A DNA stretch of 36,527 nt from a virus: the IMG/VR virus record IMGVR_UViG_3300035698_005309, positions 1 to 36,527 of that record; one strand, written 5' to 3'. Positions 11,718 to 21,762 of this stretch are shown one piece after another. Positions within the stretch are counted from its first letter, which is position 1, and every line of letters begins with the position of its first letter. A model generated the notes under the pieces. It did no database searches. It worked only from the letters and a program-made list of their open reading frames with translations, and was not told where the DNA came from. The position numbers and the translations under genes were made by a program.

Positions 11718-14700
11718 TTTTTTACCTCCACCAAATCTCCTATAGAATATATCTCCAATGAGTGGAATCCTTCGCAAGGTCTTTGCTTTATATATTGGAT
11801 CGCCATCTGATATTTTTTGAACATCTTTAATAGCATCATCCACGATATCTGCAGTAACTGAACCAACTGGAGGAATATACCCTTGATACAGTGAATTAAC
11901 ATACCCATCACGTTTACCAATATTTAGTAAATATGAATTTAATCCGAAGATATTAAGGATGTTATCCATCATATTATCAGGGAATTTATCCTGAGCCTTT
12001 CCTCTAATCCAGTCTTTCAACCAATCTACTCCTGCTCCAACGAATCCAATTACCGACATAAGAACTACAAGTTTACCCATTCCTTCAGCAACCATCTTTT
12101 TATCTTTGGTTCTTATACCTTCATTAATTACATCGAATGATTCAGCACGTACAAACTCTAACTGCTTAATAGCAAAGTTCTTCAGTACATACCATGCAGG
12201 ACCACGAATAGAACCTCGTGCCTTCTGGAGCTTGGTAATAGGTCTTATACGTGCAACCTCAGAGAATATGATTCGTGCAATATCATCATTAATTTCTCCT
12301 TCCTTACCAGTCCTTGATTTTATTTCAGCGATTACTTCAGCTCCCTTTTCTGGACCAAAGATATTATTAATCGTTTTTGTTATTGTTCTATTATTCTTTT
12401 TTACTGAACTCACTATTCTTCTATACGCAGCATTTTGATATACACGTAAGAAGAATGAATCTGCAGCAGCAAATGGAGTCATTGTCTTAGCAAGGAGTTT
12501 AGGGAATTTCCCTTTTCTCCTATTCTTCAATCCTGATTCCAATTCGAGAATACTATCCGATGCATAGATATCTTCAGGTTTTAATTTCATAGATCCAATC
12601 GTATTAATCTTCCCTGCGAATACATCATTTACGAGTATCTGCATAGAGAGATCTTTTAACTGGTTTATTGTAGAACCAATCTGACCAAGTGTTAGAGGAT
12701 AAATATAATCTGAAGTGAATTGTTGTACGTTATTGTTTAATTTACCAGGTTTATATTGAAACAAGGTAATCATTGAATCACGTAATGAATCCATATCATC
12801 AGCAGTAATTTCTCCTTTTTCTTTTAAATCGTATACCTTAGCTCCAATCGTATTCTCTAGTGAGCCTTCTAAATCAAGCGTATCAGTAGCAAACTTACCA
12901 AAATATCTACGTTGCTCAATAGTTGCGTTTGCTCCTGTTAGGTAGCTAATTAATGCTGTAGGGAAATCTTCGTAGAAACCAATCGTTGTATCATCAATCG
13001 TTTCAACTAATCGTTCTGCCTCAAATCTCTTTCCTGATAGAGTAATAAATTTCATAGCACTCATATCAAATCCTCGCATTAATCTATTCGTTACATCAGC
13101 TCGTTCAGATGGTGTAGCTTTTCTTCCATGCTTAAACTCAAATTGTTGGAGCATTTGCTCTGCCTTCTTCTGAGTCATAGGTTTTAGTTTACGTGGGAAA
13201 TAGTTCTCACGATATGGAATATCTAATCCAACATCTTTCAAATCCTTAAATATTTTATTTAATGCCTTACGTGAATTTTCTAATGATCTGATTCTATAAC
13301 CTACTGCAGGTTCATACTTAGAAAGAAGAGCTAATAATTGATCATACTTTCCGTTGTATGCAGCTTTAGTGATTTCTACCTTGTCTACATCACTCGCTTT
13401 ATCATAGATATCAACTATCTCTTGGACCTGTTCCAATGATTTCTGATTTCTTTTATTAGTTTCAAACTGTACTGTCATCAGACTTTCGAATATAGGTTCA
13501 CTAATCTTTTTAATTTTACGTTCAATAGGAGCAATAAAATCTTTATCTAATTTATCAACTCCCTCCTTAGCTTTCTGGAATATATTCTTATCCTCAATCA
13601 ACTCTGATGTTTCAAAGTAACTAGGTTTATTATTTTTCCTAAATTCAATACGTTCTCTTAATGCAGATTCAAATCGTAGCAATTCATTAAGATTCATTTC
13701 ACGAATATATTTTAATCGTGGTTTTTCCTGACCTTTCTTATCCCCAACTTTATACAGTCCTCGAATACCAAGATCATCTTTTACATCTAGGACCAAAGTT
13801 TGCTCTAAATCAAATACTTTTCTGATATATGCAATACGCTCTTGGACCTCGTTACGAGCGTTCTTTTGTCGTTCCTTAACTCCTAGTGCTATTTTCCTAT
13901 CTCGAATCCGTTCAATAACATTAATGAATTTAGATTCAGATAATCCAACATCTGAGATTGCTTGCATATACGTTCCCCAGTTCTCTCGTGGTACATCTCG
14001 AAGATAATCCAAAGCTGACTTCTGATACATTCTCCGAGTGATTCCTTCACGTAGAGTTTTTAATTGATCTTTTCGAATAACCTCTTGGACCGATTGTGTA
14101 TATTTATTTTCTGCTCGTGCCTTACCAATCTGAATACCTTGACGTTCTCCTTTCTTCTGAGCTTTCTCACCCATCTTTTCGAATCTTCTTAATTGTCTTT
14201 TACGTGAATTAAGTTGTTTGATTTCATCCCTTATTACCTTTTTACGTTTAATACGTTCAGATATTTTAACTCTCGTTAATTTCTTTTCTCTAATATATCG
14301 TTCTTTGTTTTTAAGGTACTTCTGGTATTCATTACGTGCATCCTCTGAACTTTCAAAACCTAATTCATTTACGATATCATCTCCACGTGTACCAAAGATA
14401 GAATCTTGCCCTCCTAATACCTGAGGTATTTCTCCATTCTTATTAGCATATTTAGATAATACTTTTCCAGGACTCATATCTAATCCATCTTCAATGAACT
14501 GTAATTGGACCTTAGCAATATCATTAAGATTATTAATACGCTCTAACTCTTCCTTACGTGTTTCAATCTTGTTTACTGATAATTGGTATTCAGCCTCTAC
14601 TTCATTCAAAGAGTATTTCTTAGGTACTACTTCTTTTGCAGTTTTTAGTTTAGGTGTTTCTCCAAACTCTTTAAACCGAGCGTTCATAAAGTTTGATGTT

Positions 14701-17700
14701 TCTCCTGTATTAGCAAAGGTAATAATTTCCTTATTCTTTCCAAAATAGAGAGTATCTAAGAATTTATTAATTGAGCTTGTTTCTGCAGGAGTTAGGTTAA
14801 GCATATCTCCCATAGCTTTATATAGGTTCTCTACGAACTGTTTAATCTTTCCCTTGAGTGTCGTAGGTTTGTTAGCTTGGATATCTGCTGCATATTGCTC
14901 AACCATAAGCATAAGATCTTCTTCTAATTGAATATTAGTCTTTCCTTTGTTTCCAGGAAGTGCTTTCAATTCAGTTAAAATAGATTCTTTAGTTAATCCT
15001 TTGAATGAAGGAATTGTTGCTAGGTTATTAAATACAAAGTGTCCGAACTCATGATCAGCAGTAAATTTAGTAATACGTTCAGCGAGTGAGATCGTATTAT
15101 CTAAGAACATTCCATACGCAGTTCCTGGACCATTTGGACCAACTCCACCTGTATAAATCTTTTCATATATGTTTACAGGTAATTCAACTCCATGTCTTTT
15201 TGATAATCTTTCGATGGTTTTTAATCCTTCTTCTGCTGATACTTTTTCGTTGAGGTCTGATTTATTTTTCTTAAAGAGAACTTTTTGATCATTTGCAAGT
15301 TCTTTTAATTTTGTACCACGCTCTTCTGTTGAATCGTAAGTAAGTACCTCAATATCATTCTTCTGAAGAATATCTAATACATCTTTAGGTGTATTAGTAG
15401 GTACAAGTGCTGCTTTAAATTCATTAATATCTACCACTCTATTAAATTTAGTTTCAAAATACTCTGTAGGCATCTTAACTAATTCCTTTCTGAAATCATC
15501 AATTTTTGAAACTAATGTATCAGGAATACCTTCAAACAGTTTGAAGAAATCACTTGAATCTCCTGATAGATACTCAGATATTACCTCTGATTCTATATCT
15601 GATTGAGTGAATTGGTTAGAACTTCTTTCTTTTGCATACTCATGGACCTCAGCTTTTAAGCTATACCATTTACTTTCGAATTGATCTTTTACTTTTTCAA
15701 AATTATCTTTATCTAAAAGTAGATCTTTATTTTGCTTAATATCCTTAAGATTTTTAAACTTTTTAACTATTCTTGCTCGTACTGTTCCTAGTCCTTGAAA
15801 GAAGTTTTCACCTCCTTGAGTATCTTCTTTATTCATTAACTTTGAGGCGTTTTCTGCTGTAGCATCAACATATTGACGAGTTCCAGATGGAGTATAACCC
15901 TTAAAGATTCTCTGTTTGATATCACTAAAATAATCAATATAACCTTCTACAAAAGCATTAAATTCATTTGGAATAGTATCTATTGCTCTTCTTAATTCCC
16001 TACGAATATCGTAGTAATCCATATCCTCAGTAATATTATATTCTACTTTAGTTTTTTGATTATTCTCCTTGAGATACATCATCATCATATGAGGTAAATC
16101 TCTAAGGTTTCTACCTAGATCAGAATTAAAATCAAGAGTTTGAGATACATCAGCCTTTACATCACTCTCATATTTTTTCATATCATTAGTAATTTCTTTC
16201 TGAGTTGCTCTAGGAATAATATATTCCATATGAGGAAATCGAGGAGAGTAAATATCTGATGCGTAACTTCCTGCTCTTCTTGAAAAAAGAATATTAGGTT
16301 CTGCAATTAAAGAGATAGCTCCATATGAATCAAAATTGGTTTTGTTTGTATCAATAACTGCAAGAGATGGATTAGCAAATCCACCAATCTTATCAGAAAA
16401 TTTTATATTATCTGCATTTAAATTATGTACTGCAACAAGAGAATCTTCTTTTACATCCTCCTTAAACAATGGACCATCAGGATTAGCAATAAAAATATCA
16501 TCAGGATTAGCAACTATAATTTCTTCTCCAATATATTGACCAGTATCAGCATCATTAATAAACAATATTTCACCTTCATCAAGGTTATTTACTATTTCTT
16601 CACGTGATGAACCAAATCCTATATCTTCACCTTGTTCTTGAATAAGTTTATCGTACTTAATATAAACCTCATACACCTTACCTTCAGGATCTTGTGATTC
16701 TAATTTTTCTCGTTTCTGTTCATATTCTTTTTCAAGTTTTTCTGTCTTAGATTTTAATTCTGTATATTCCTTTGTTAAATTTTCTATAAACTTTTGAGAG
16801 AATTTATAACGCTTATCATCTGTAATATATCTATTCAATATAAATATTTCATCAACGTTTTTTAAATCTCCTCCTCTTAATTTATTTTGGACCATCTCCT
16901 TAGAGAATAACTCTTGATCAAAAGATTCAGATATTTTTCCTTTTTCTTTAATTCTATTTTTATAATCCTCGTATAATTTATTAGCTTGTTCATTAAAATC
17001 ACCTGAGTATTGTCTACTAAAAGGTTCAGCATTATCGAAAGAAGTTGCAAAAGATATACCTGATACAGAATATGCACCTGATTGATTTCCTGATTGATCA
17101 GGAGTCATAAATTTATCAAACTTATATGGAGTACCATGATATGCCTTTATATAATTTTTATTTCCTAACCATTCTTTAAATTTTTTAGATTTAGTGATTT
17201 CATTATCTATCTTGAACAAAGGATATTGCCTTGAATTAATATCATCTTGTGAAACTAAAGAATTATTTTCATCAAGCATTGCATCCTCATACTGTTTCTT
17301 AAATGAATTATATATTTCATTTGTATCATATCCCCACTCATTAATATCATTACCATCCCACCAAGCATCTTTTTTATTAATTTCTTGCTTGATAATTCTA
17401 TATTTACCATCAAAACGAGCATCTCCATGATCTACTGCATACTGTTTAGAAAAAGTAATCCAATCACCATCAATTAAACTTGCTTGATCAACTGATTTAG
17501 GTACTGCTCTATAGGCAATAATGACATCTGATTTACCATCAAGAACTTTTCTTATAGCTTTATAGCTCTCTTGTCCTGATTTATTTTGGTAAGAATAATA
17601 TCTTGCTCCAACAACTGGATCAAAATAATCATCAGGTTGATTACTGAATCCTTTTGATACTTCATCTAAAGAGAAATCTCCTCCACTATCCAACTTTTCT

Positions 17701-19925
17701 TCTGTTGGAGTATTATCCCATCCAGGAGATCTATGACCATCTTTATATCCTGTATACTCACTCCATTTTGAATTAGCATAATCATCAGCATCCTTATAGG
17801 TTTCTTCTTCCTCCTTAAACAATGGACCATCTGGTTTATTAGCAATAAATTCAGCATCTTCATGAGTAATATCCTGAGTATCATCTACTTCAGGTTTTTC
17901 ATCTGGACCAAGATCATCTTTAATTTCTTTTGTAGAAATAATTTCAGCATCAGTAAGGATTTTATTTAATTGAGTTGCTATACGCTTATTAGATAAATCA
18001 GGACTAATTCCATACTTCTCAGTAAAGGTATCAATATCATTCTCTAATGTTTTTTGAGTTTTACCATTTGCGATAATTCCTTCTCTTAGGTAATCAATAA
18101 CATCTGATATTTCAGTTTCAGTTTCGTTGTCTATTTGGTTTGATTCATTGAATCGTGGAGATTCTTTTACTTCTTCATAAACCTTAACTGTTTTAATTCC
18201 ATCCTTTTTTAATTGAGTGATACGACCCATACCATCAATAACACCACCATCAGCTTGGATGATAGGATTACCTTGAAAAGCAGGACCACTGAAATTTCTA
18301 CGTTTAGGATTTGAATCAATATAGTTTTTTAAATCAATATCATTTGCAATAACATCATCGATATCTTTTTCTATTAATTGATAATCACGACTTGCAATAT
18401 TCTCACGAGTTATTTCATTTATGGTTCTTCCTGCTACTTTACTCTTTCCACCATCAGTTCCATATTCATCAAATTGTTTTGCAACATCCTCTCCTTTTAC
18501 AATTTCTTTTGTTTCCTTAAATAATGGACCATCAGGTTCTTTAGCAATTCTTTCTGCATCCTCTTTAGTTAGATCAAGTGTATCATCCACCTCTTGCTCC
18601 TCTACACGCTTAAATGGTACATCTTCAGCATCTAGTAGCTCATCACCTGTTTTCTCTTGCTGAGGCGTATTCTGTGCCTCTGTAGGACCATCAAACTCTT
18701 TGGACTGAATATCAGCATTAGGTTCTTCTTTAATTAATACATCTTCAGCTCCATCAAGATTAACTTCATTAGGATTATCTAATTCATTTCTTAAGCTAGA
18801 AATACGTTTAGACTCATCTTGAACAAAAATATCATCCTTACCAAGAACTGCATAGTTATCTACCAACATTCCTGCAAGAACATCAGCATCTTCGTCTTTA
18901 ATATTATCTCCATTTTGGACCAATACGTCTTTAATTTCACTCTGAGCTTTTTCTAAATGATTTTTTCTTAGTTGCATTTCTCCTGCTCCTCCAAAAAGAA
19001 TACCAGTTGGAATAGATACGAGAGTTGTGAATATAGCATCTTTAATCGTATCTTTAGCTGTTACATCATCTTTATACGTTAAAGCTGCTGTAGTGCCTTC
19101 TATAGCTGTCTGAAGTCCTTCTGTACCTGATTCTATAGCTGTTTCTTTAGCTAATCGTAATACAGTATTTTTAATTCCTGTTTTAAGAGGTTTAGAAAGT
19201 AAATCCCTACCAATACCAACTGCTCGACCTACTGGAATTGCCTCTAGTGAATTAGCAGCTCCAACGATAAGACCATTAATTTTAGCAATCTTACGTGCCT
19301 CATCTTCTGTTTTACCATTTGCGATAGAACCTTCATATGCTGATTTATACGCCTCTTTTCCACCTTGCTGAGTTTGAGCTGCAATAGTTGTAAATCCTGC
19401 AATAGGATTAATTGCAAAAGCTCCAAGCTGACCTAATCCTTGTCCGATACCATTTGATGCATGATAAAGATAAGAGTCTGCTCGATCTCCAAGAGTTTCT
19501 CTTACTGCTTGATTAGTTCTCTCCTCCCATTTAGCTAAATTCTGTTCACTCTTTTCATGTACAGGTTCATAAGAATCACCAAAAGCACCCTTACCTCCAT
19601 TAAAAGTGTTATAGAACCATTTATTATAATCATTAGCAGCTCCAAGAATATCAACTCCAATAGTATTTAATCCTTGACCAATACCCATTTGAACTGTTTC
19701 TAGTTTCGTTGCTTGAGGTTCGCTAAACAATTTAGAAGTTTGTTTCTTTTGGACCACATTATTCTGACTAGGAATAGTTGTATTTGTAGGTGTATTTGAA
19801 GTAGGTGTATCAAACAATCTACTTCTACGTTCAGTTCCTGTATCAGGATTACTCACTGTTGATTCAGAATCTTGTGTAGGTACTTGCTGAAATAACCGAC
19901 TCTTTTTTTTATTATTTTCATCCAT
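11715..19925 (-). CDS. Giant polyvalent virion protein (2736 aa)
   Basis: Domains in order: a disordered N-terminus with three S(R/K)LF motifs; a Gly/Ala-rich helical region (about 80-330); a ParB-like domain (about 490-600, GGVIDGMGRI near 560); a first ADP-ribosyltransferase-like domain (about 710-880; YRAVPKS, GDWITFSKQYAVDHG, WWDGNDINEWGY); a second, ART-PolyVal-like (about 920-1145; AYHGTPYKFDKF); an LVAVHNL domain common in polyvalent proteins (from 1162); a zincin (HEFGH at 1625-1629); long coiled coils; and a C-terminal part with a membrane helix (about 2611-2635) ending RRIPLIGDIFYRRFGGG. Polyvalent proteins are thought to be injected with the DNA and to act on host defences. PDGPLFKE recurs at 464, 698 and 1149 between domains. 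Confidence 0.85.
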   Translation of the reverse strand: MDENNKKKSRLFQQVPTQDSESTVSNPDTGTERRSRLFDTPTSNTPTNTTIPSQNNVVQKKQTSKLFSEPQATKLETVQMGIGQGLNTIGVDILGAANDYNKWFYNTFNGGKGAFGDSYEPVHEKSEQNLAKWEERTNQAVRETLGDRADSYLYHASNGIGQGLGQLGAFAINPIAGFTTIAAQTQQGGKEAYKSAYEGSIANGKTEDEARKIAKINGLIVGAANSLEAIPVGRAVGIGRDLLSKPLKTGIKNTVLRLAKETAIESGTEGLQTAIEGTTAALTYKDDVTAKDTIKDAIFTTLVSIPTGILFGGAGEMQLRKNHLEKAQSEIKDVLVQNGDNIKDEDADVLAGMLVDNYAVLGKDDIFVQDESKRISSLRNELDNPNEVNLDGAEDVLIKEEPNADIQSKEFDGPTEAQNTPQQEKTGDELLDAEDVPFKRVEEQEVDDTLDLTKEDAERIAKEPDGPLFKETKEIVKGEDVAKQFDEYGTDGGKSKVAGRTINEITRENIASRDYQLIEKDIDDVIANDIDLKNYIDSNPKRRNFSGPAFQGNPIIQADGGVIDGMGRITQLKKDGIKTVKVYEEVKESPRFNESNQIDNETETEISDVIDYLREGIIANGKTQKTLENDIDTFTEKYGISPDLSNKRIATQLNKILTDAEIISTKEIKDDLGPDEKPEVDDTQDITHEDAEFIANKPDGPLFKEEEETYKDADDYANSKWSEYTGYKDGHRSPGWDNTPTEEKLDSGGDFSLDEVSKGFSNQPDDYFDPVVGARYYSYQNKSGQESYKAIRKVLDGKSDVIIAYRAVPKSVDQASLIDGDWITFSKQYAVDHGDARFDGKYRIIKQEINKKDAWWDGNDINEWGYDTNEIYNSFKKQYEDAMLDENNSLVSQDDINSRQYPLFKIDNEITKSKKFKEWLGNKNYIKAYHGTPYKFDKFMTPDQSGNQSGAYSVSGISFATSFDNAEPFSRQYSGDFNEQANKLYEDYKNRIKEKGKISESFDQELFSKEMVQNKLRGGDLKNVDEIFILNRYITDDKRYKFSQKFIENLTKEYTELKSKTEKLEKEYEQKREKLESQDPEGKVYEVYIKYDKLIQEQGEDIGFGSSREEIVNNLDEGEILFINDADTGQYIGEEIIVANPDDIFIANPDGPLFKEDVKEDSLVAVHNLNADNIKFSDKIGGFANPSLAVIDTNKTNFDSYGAISLIAEPNILFSRRAGSYASDIYSPRFPHMEYIIPRATQKEITNDMKKYESDVKADVSQTLDFNSDLGRNLRDLPHMMMMYLKENNQKTKVEYNITEDMDYYDIRRELRRAIDTIPNEFNAFVEGYIDYFSDIKQRIFKGYTPSGTRQYVDATAENASKLMNKEDTQGGENFFQGLGTVRARIVKKFKNLKDIKQNKDLLLDKDNFEKVKDQFESKWYSLKAEVHEYAKERSSNQFTQSDIESEVISEYLSGDSSDFFKLFEGIPDTLVSKIDDFRKELVKMPTEYFETKFNRVVDINEFKAALVPTNTPKDVLDILQKNDIEVLTYDSTEERGTKLKELANDQKVLFKKNKSDLNEKVSAEEGLKTIERLSKRHGVELPVNIYEKIYTGGVGPNGPGTAYGMFLDNTISLAERITKFTADHEFGHFVFNNLATIPSFKGLTKESILTELKALPGNKGKTNIQLEEDLMLMVEQYAADIQANKPTTLKGKIKQFVENLYKAMGDMLNLTPAETSSINKFLDTLYFGKNKEIITFANTGETSNFMNARFKEFGETPKLKTAKEVVPKKYSLNEVEAEYQLSVNKIETRKEELERINNLNDIAKVQLQFIEDGLDMSPGKVLSKYANKNGEIPQVLGGQDSIFGTRGDDIVNELGFESSEDARNEYQKYLKNKERYIREKKLTRVKISERIKRKKVIRDEIKQLNSRKRQLRRFEKMGEKAQKKGERQGIQIGKARAENKYTQSVQEVIRKDQLKTLREGITRRMYQKSALDYLRDVPRENWGTYMQAISDVGLSESKFINVIERIRDRKIALGVKERQKNARNEVQERIAYIRKVFDLEQTLVLDVKDDLGIRGLYKVGDKKGQEKPRLKYIREMNLNELLRFESALRERIEFRKNNKPSYFETSELIEDKNIFQKAKEGVDKLDKDFIAPIERKIKKISEPIFESLMTVQFETNKRNQKSLEQVQEIVDIYDKASDVDKVEITKAAYNGKYDQLLALLSKYEPAVGYRIRSLENSRKALNKIFKDLKDVGLDIPYRENYFPRKLKPMTQKKAEQMLQQFEFKHGRKATPSERADVTNRLMRGFDMSAMKFITLSGKRFEAERLVETIDDTTIGFYEDFPTALISYLTGANATIEQRRYFGKFATDTLDLEGSLENTIGAKVYDLKEKGEITADDMDSLRDSMITLFQYKPGKLNNNVQQFTSDYIYPLTLGQIGSTINQLKDLSMQILVNDVFAGKINTIGSMKLKPEDIYASDSILELESGLKNRRKGKFPKLLAKTMTPFAAADSFFLRVYQNAAYRRIVSSVKKNNRTITKTINNIFGPEKGAEVIAEIKSRTGKEGEINDDIARIIFSEVARIRPITKLQKARGSIRGPAWYVLKNFAIKQLEFVRAESFDVINEGIRTKDKKMVAEGMGKLVVLMSVIGFVGAGVDWLKDWIRGKAQDKFPDNMMDNILNIFGLNSYLLNIGKRDGYVNSLYQGYIPPVGSVTADIVDDAIKDVQKISDGDPIYKAKTLRRIPLIGDIFYRRFGGGKK
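16458..16481 (-). repeat. PDGPLFKE spacer, copy 3
   Basis: Residues 1149-1156 of the giant protein, preceded by DDIFIAN and followed by DVKED, at the boundary between the second ART-like domain and the LVAVHNL domain. The DNA carries a GGTCCA motif. Confidence 0.85.
17811..17834 (-). repeat. PDGPLFKE spacer, copy 2
   Basis: Residues 698-705, in the longer repeat DTQDITHEDAEFIANK before it, at the boundary between the ParB-like domain and the first ART-like domain. Confidence 0.85.
18513..18536 (-). repeat. PDGPLFKE spacer, copy 1
   Basis: Residues 464-471, preceded by DTLDLTKEDAERIAKE, directly before the ParB-like domain. Copies 1 and 2 align over about 25 residues, so the spacer and part of its flank are duplicated. 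Confidence 0.85.
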
Positions 19926-19931
19926 AGAATT

Positions 19932-19937
19932 AGTATA
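19932..19937 (-). promoter_or_regulatory. TATACT box six nt before ATG of the giant gene
   Basis: TATACT on the minus strand, then AATTCT, then ATG at 19925. It follows the terminator at 19965-19996, as expected for a promoter that starts a new, possibly leaderless mRNA. No good -35. Confidence 0.45.
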
Positions 19938-19964
19938 CTATTTTTATTAATTGTTTATAAGAGT

Positions 19965-19996
19965 AAAAACTCTTCAGTTTTAGTGAAGAGTTTTTT
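19965..19996. terminator. Bidirectional terminator between the internal virion genes
   Basis: AAAAACTCTTCA (19965-19976) and TGAAGAGTTTTT (19984-19995) form a 12-bp stem around a 7-nt loop, with U-runs on both strands. It ends the transcript of the 579-residue protein. Confidence 0.75.
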
Positions 19997-19998
19997 GT

Positions 19999-21738
19999 TT
20001 AATCATCTAAGTTCTTAATTGCTTTCGTAAGTGCCTCATATTGATCTGAAGTGAATCGTTGATTCTCTGCAATTTGAGTGAAACTATATCCTTGCTGTAG
20101 ATAATTATTGATTGTTTCTAATTGAGTATCATCAAGTCCTGCATTATTTAACTCTTCTTTTCGTGATTTACCAAAACCAAAGAATCCTTTTCCACCATCT
20201 AATTTCTTAAATGATTGTCCTTTGTACGCAGGATCTTTTTCCAACAGGTCTTCTCCACTCTTTCCTGTTACTGCTGAATATAGACTATTTAAATAAGAGG
20301 TACTTACTTCAGGATATGTTTCATATAACTGAGCGAGTGTAACTCCTTCAGCGTTCTGAAGTCCATAGGTAATATCTGAAAGTAATGCATCAGGAATATT
20401 AGATGCTGTGTAATTACTTCCTGAAGATCCTCCATATCCACTACCACTTGTAGATGGTTTAGAGTATAGGACCTCTACGTTTCCTTCTTTATCTAATGAA
20501 ATAAGAGAGTTACCCATTACTCGAATATCCTTATCTTCCTGTGGAGGTAATGATGCAAATAATCCAACTGGTAATCCTGCTTGCATTTCCCAATCATTAA
20601 TTTGATTCTTTTGAGTATCTGATAGTGAGTTGTAATCCTTACCTGATTCCTTAACTAAAGTATTGATAGTTGTAAGGTTAGCTTGAGCATTAGCCTTTAA
20701 TTTATCTTGAGCTGTAATTTCTCTATCTTCTACATTCTGAGCAAGTTCAATCATCTTAAGGTTCTGATTGAATTTATTTGTATATGAATTTACTGCATTA
20801 GTGTAATCAGTTTGAGTGAAGTCCATAACCATCCCTAGTGCTGCAGTTTTATTGGAAACGATACGAGCCACTGCTGAACGCTCTACATTCAAGTAGGCAA
20901 GCTCACGTTGAGCCTCACGAGAGATAGCACTCCTTCTACGATTGATACGAGTCATCCCCTCAGCACGATCACCTGCCCTATCTCCTTCAACAAGATCTGC
21001 TGCTTTTATTCTATCAATATCAGCATCGATTGATGCAAGTTCATCCTCATACCCAGTAAGACCTAAATCTTGACGTGTACGAGAATACAATTCAGCCATT
21101 GATGTAGGTTCAGGAGGTTGGTTATTATTTCCTTCAATAATCTTATCCGTAAGTTCAGCAATACGACTTGATGATTTTCTTAATTGGACCTCATCATCAT
21201 TTTCAGTTTCATTATAAAGAGTTTGAGCTTGTTCATTAGCTACTGCCTCTAAATCTTGCTTTGGATTAGCTTGAGGATTAACTTGAGCATCTTCAGTTCC
21301 AACTCGATAAACCTCAGGAATACTTGTATTTACTTGAGGTTGTTGGTTTGGATTATAGGATTGACCAAAATCATATGGATTTTGTTTTGGTCGAACTGTA
21401 GTGTTTCCATTACGTTCATCAATAGCCATTGGATTAGCGTAAGACATACCGAAATCATATTTATTATTCTTAGGAGTATTAAATTGAGTTATCCCACCCA
21501 TACCATTAGGCATCTCATTTTGAACATATTCTTGTTGAGTATTATTAATTCCACTTAGAGAATTAAATGTTTGATTCCCTGCGATACCATCTACAGTAAG
21601 ACCTTTCGCTGTTTGGTATTTCCTTAATACAGACTCAGTTTGTTTACCAAAAATACCATCAGATTTAATACCTAATGATTTTTGTAAACTAGCTACGTTA
21701 TCTCCTCTTGATCCAATTTTAAGATTATATTTATCCAT
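19999..21738 (-). CDS. Internal virion protein with peptidoglycan-binding domain (579 aa)
   Basis: Residues 5-62 are a PG_binding_1 domain: LKIGSRGDNVASLQKSLG, KSDGIFGKQTESVLRKYQ, and LTVDGIAGNQTF are its three repeat helices. A Gln/Asn/Pro-rich linker with repeated YDFG(Q/M)SY follows (about 95-130), then long helices (about 165-370; RINRRRSAISREAQREL), a Gly/Ser linker and a helical end. The protein likely sits inside the capsid or tail tip and contacts the cell wall during DNA entry, before the giant protein encoded downstream. Its gene has its own TATAAT 6 nt before ATG. Confidence 0.75.
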   Translation of the reverse strand: MDKYNLKIGSRGDNVASLQKSLGIKSDGIFGKQTESVLRKYQTAKGLTVDGIAGNQTFNSLSGINNTQQEYVQNEMPNGMGGITQFNTPKNNKYDFGMSYANPMAIDERNGNTTVRPKQNPYDFGQSYNPNQQPQVNTSIPEVYRVGTEDAQVNPQANPKQDLEAVANEQAQTLYNETENDDEVQLRKSSSRIAELTDKIIEGNNNQPPEPTSMAELYSRTRQDLGLTGYEDELASIDADIDRIKAADLVEGDRAGDRAEGMTRINRRRSAISREAQRELAYLNVERSAVARIVSNKTAALGMVMDFTQTDYTNAVNSYTNKFNQNLKMIELAQNVEDREITAQDKLKANAQANLTTINTLVKESGKDYNSLSDTQKNQINDWEMQAGLPVGLFASLPPQEDKDIRVMGNSLISLDKEGNVEVLYSKPSTSGSGYGGSSGSNYTASNIPDALLSDITYGLQNAEGVTLAQLYETYPEVSTSYLNSLYSAVTGKSGEDLLEKDPAYKGQSFKKLDGGKGFFGFGKSRKEELNNAGLDDTQLETINNYLQQGYSFTQIAENQRFTSDQYEALTKAIKNLDD

Positions 21739-21744
21739 ATGATT

Positions 21745-21753
21745 ATTATATCA
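21745..21753 (-). promoter_or_regulatory. Extended -10 (TGA-TATAAT) six nt before ATG
   Basis: TGATATAAT on the minus strand (TATAAT at + 21745-21750), then AATCAT, then ATG at 21738. It is the best match of the leaderless-type promoters. No clear -35. Confidence 0.5.
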
Positions 21754-21762
21754 GTTAAATTA

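Noticed and set aside
12106-12438. Plus-strand open frame of 110 codons, and several other plus-strand frames of 60-100 codons
   Set aside because: All lie antisense to well-supported minus-strand genes, have low-complexity Ser/Leu/Phe translations and no spacing or motif support.
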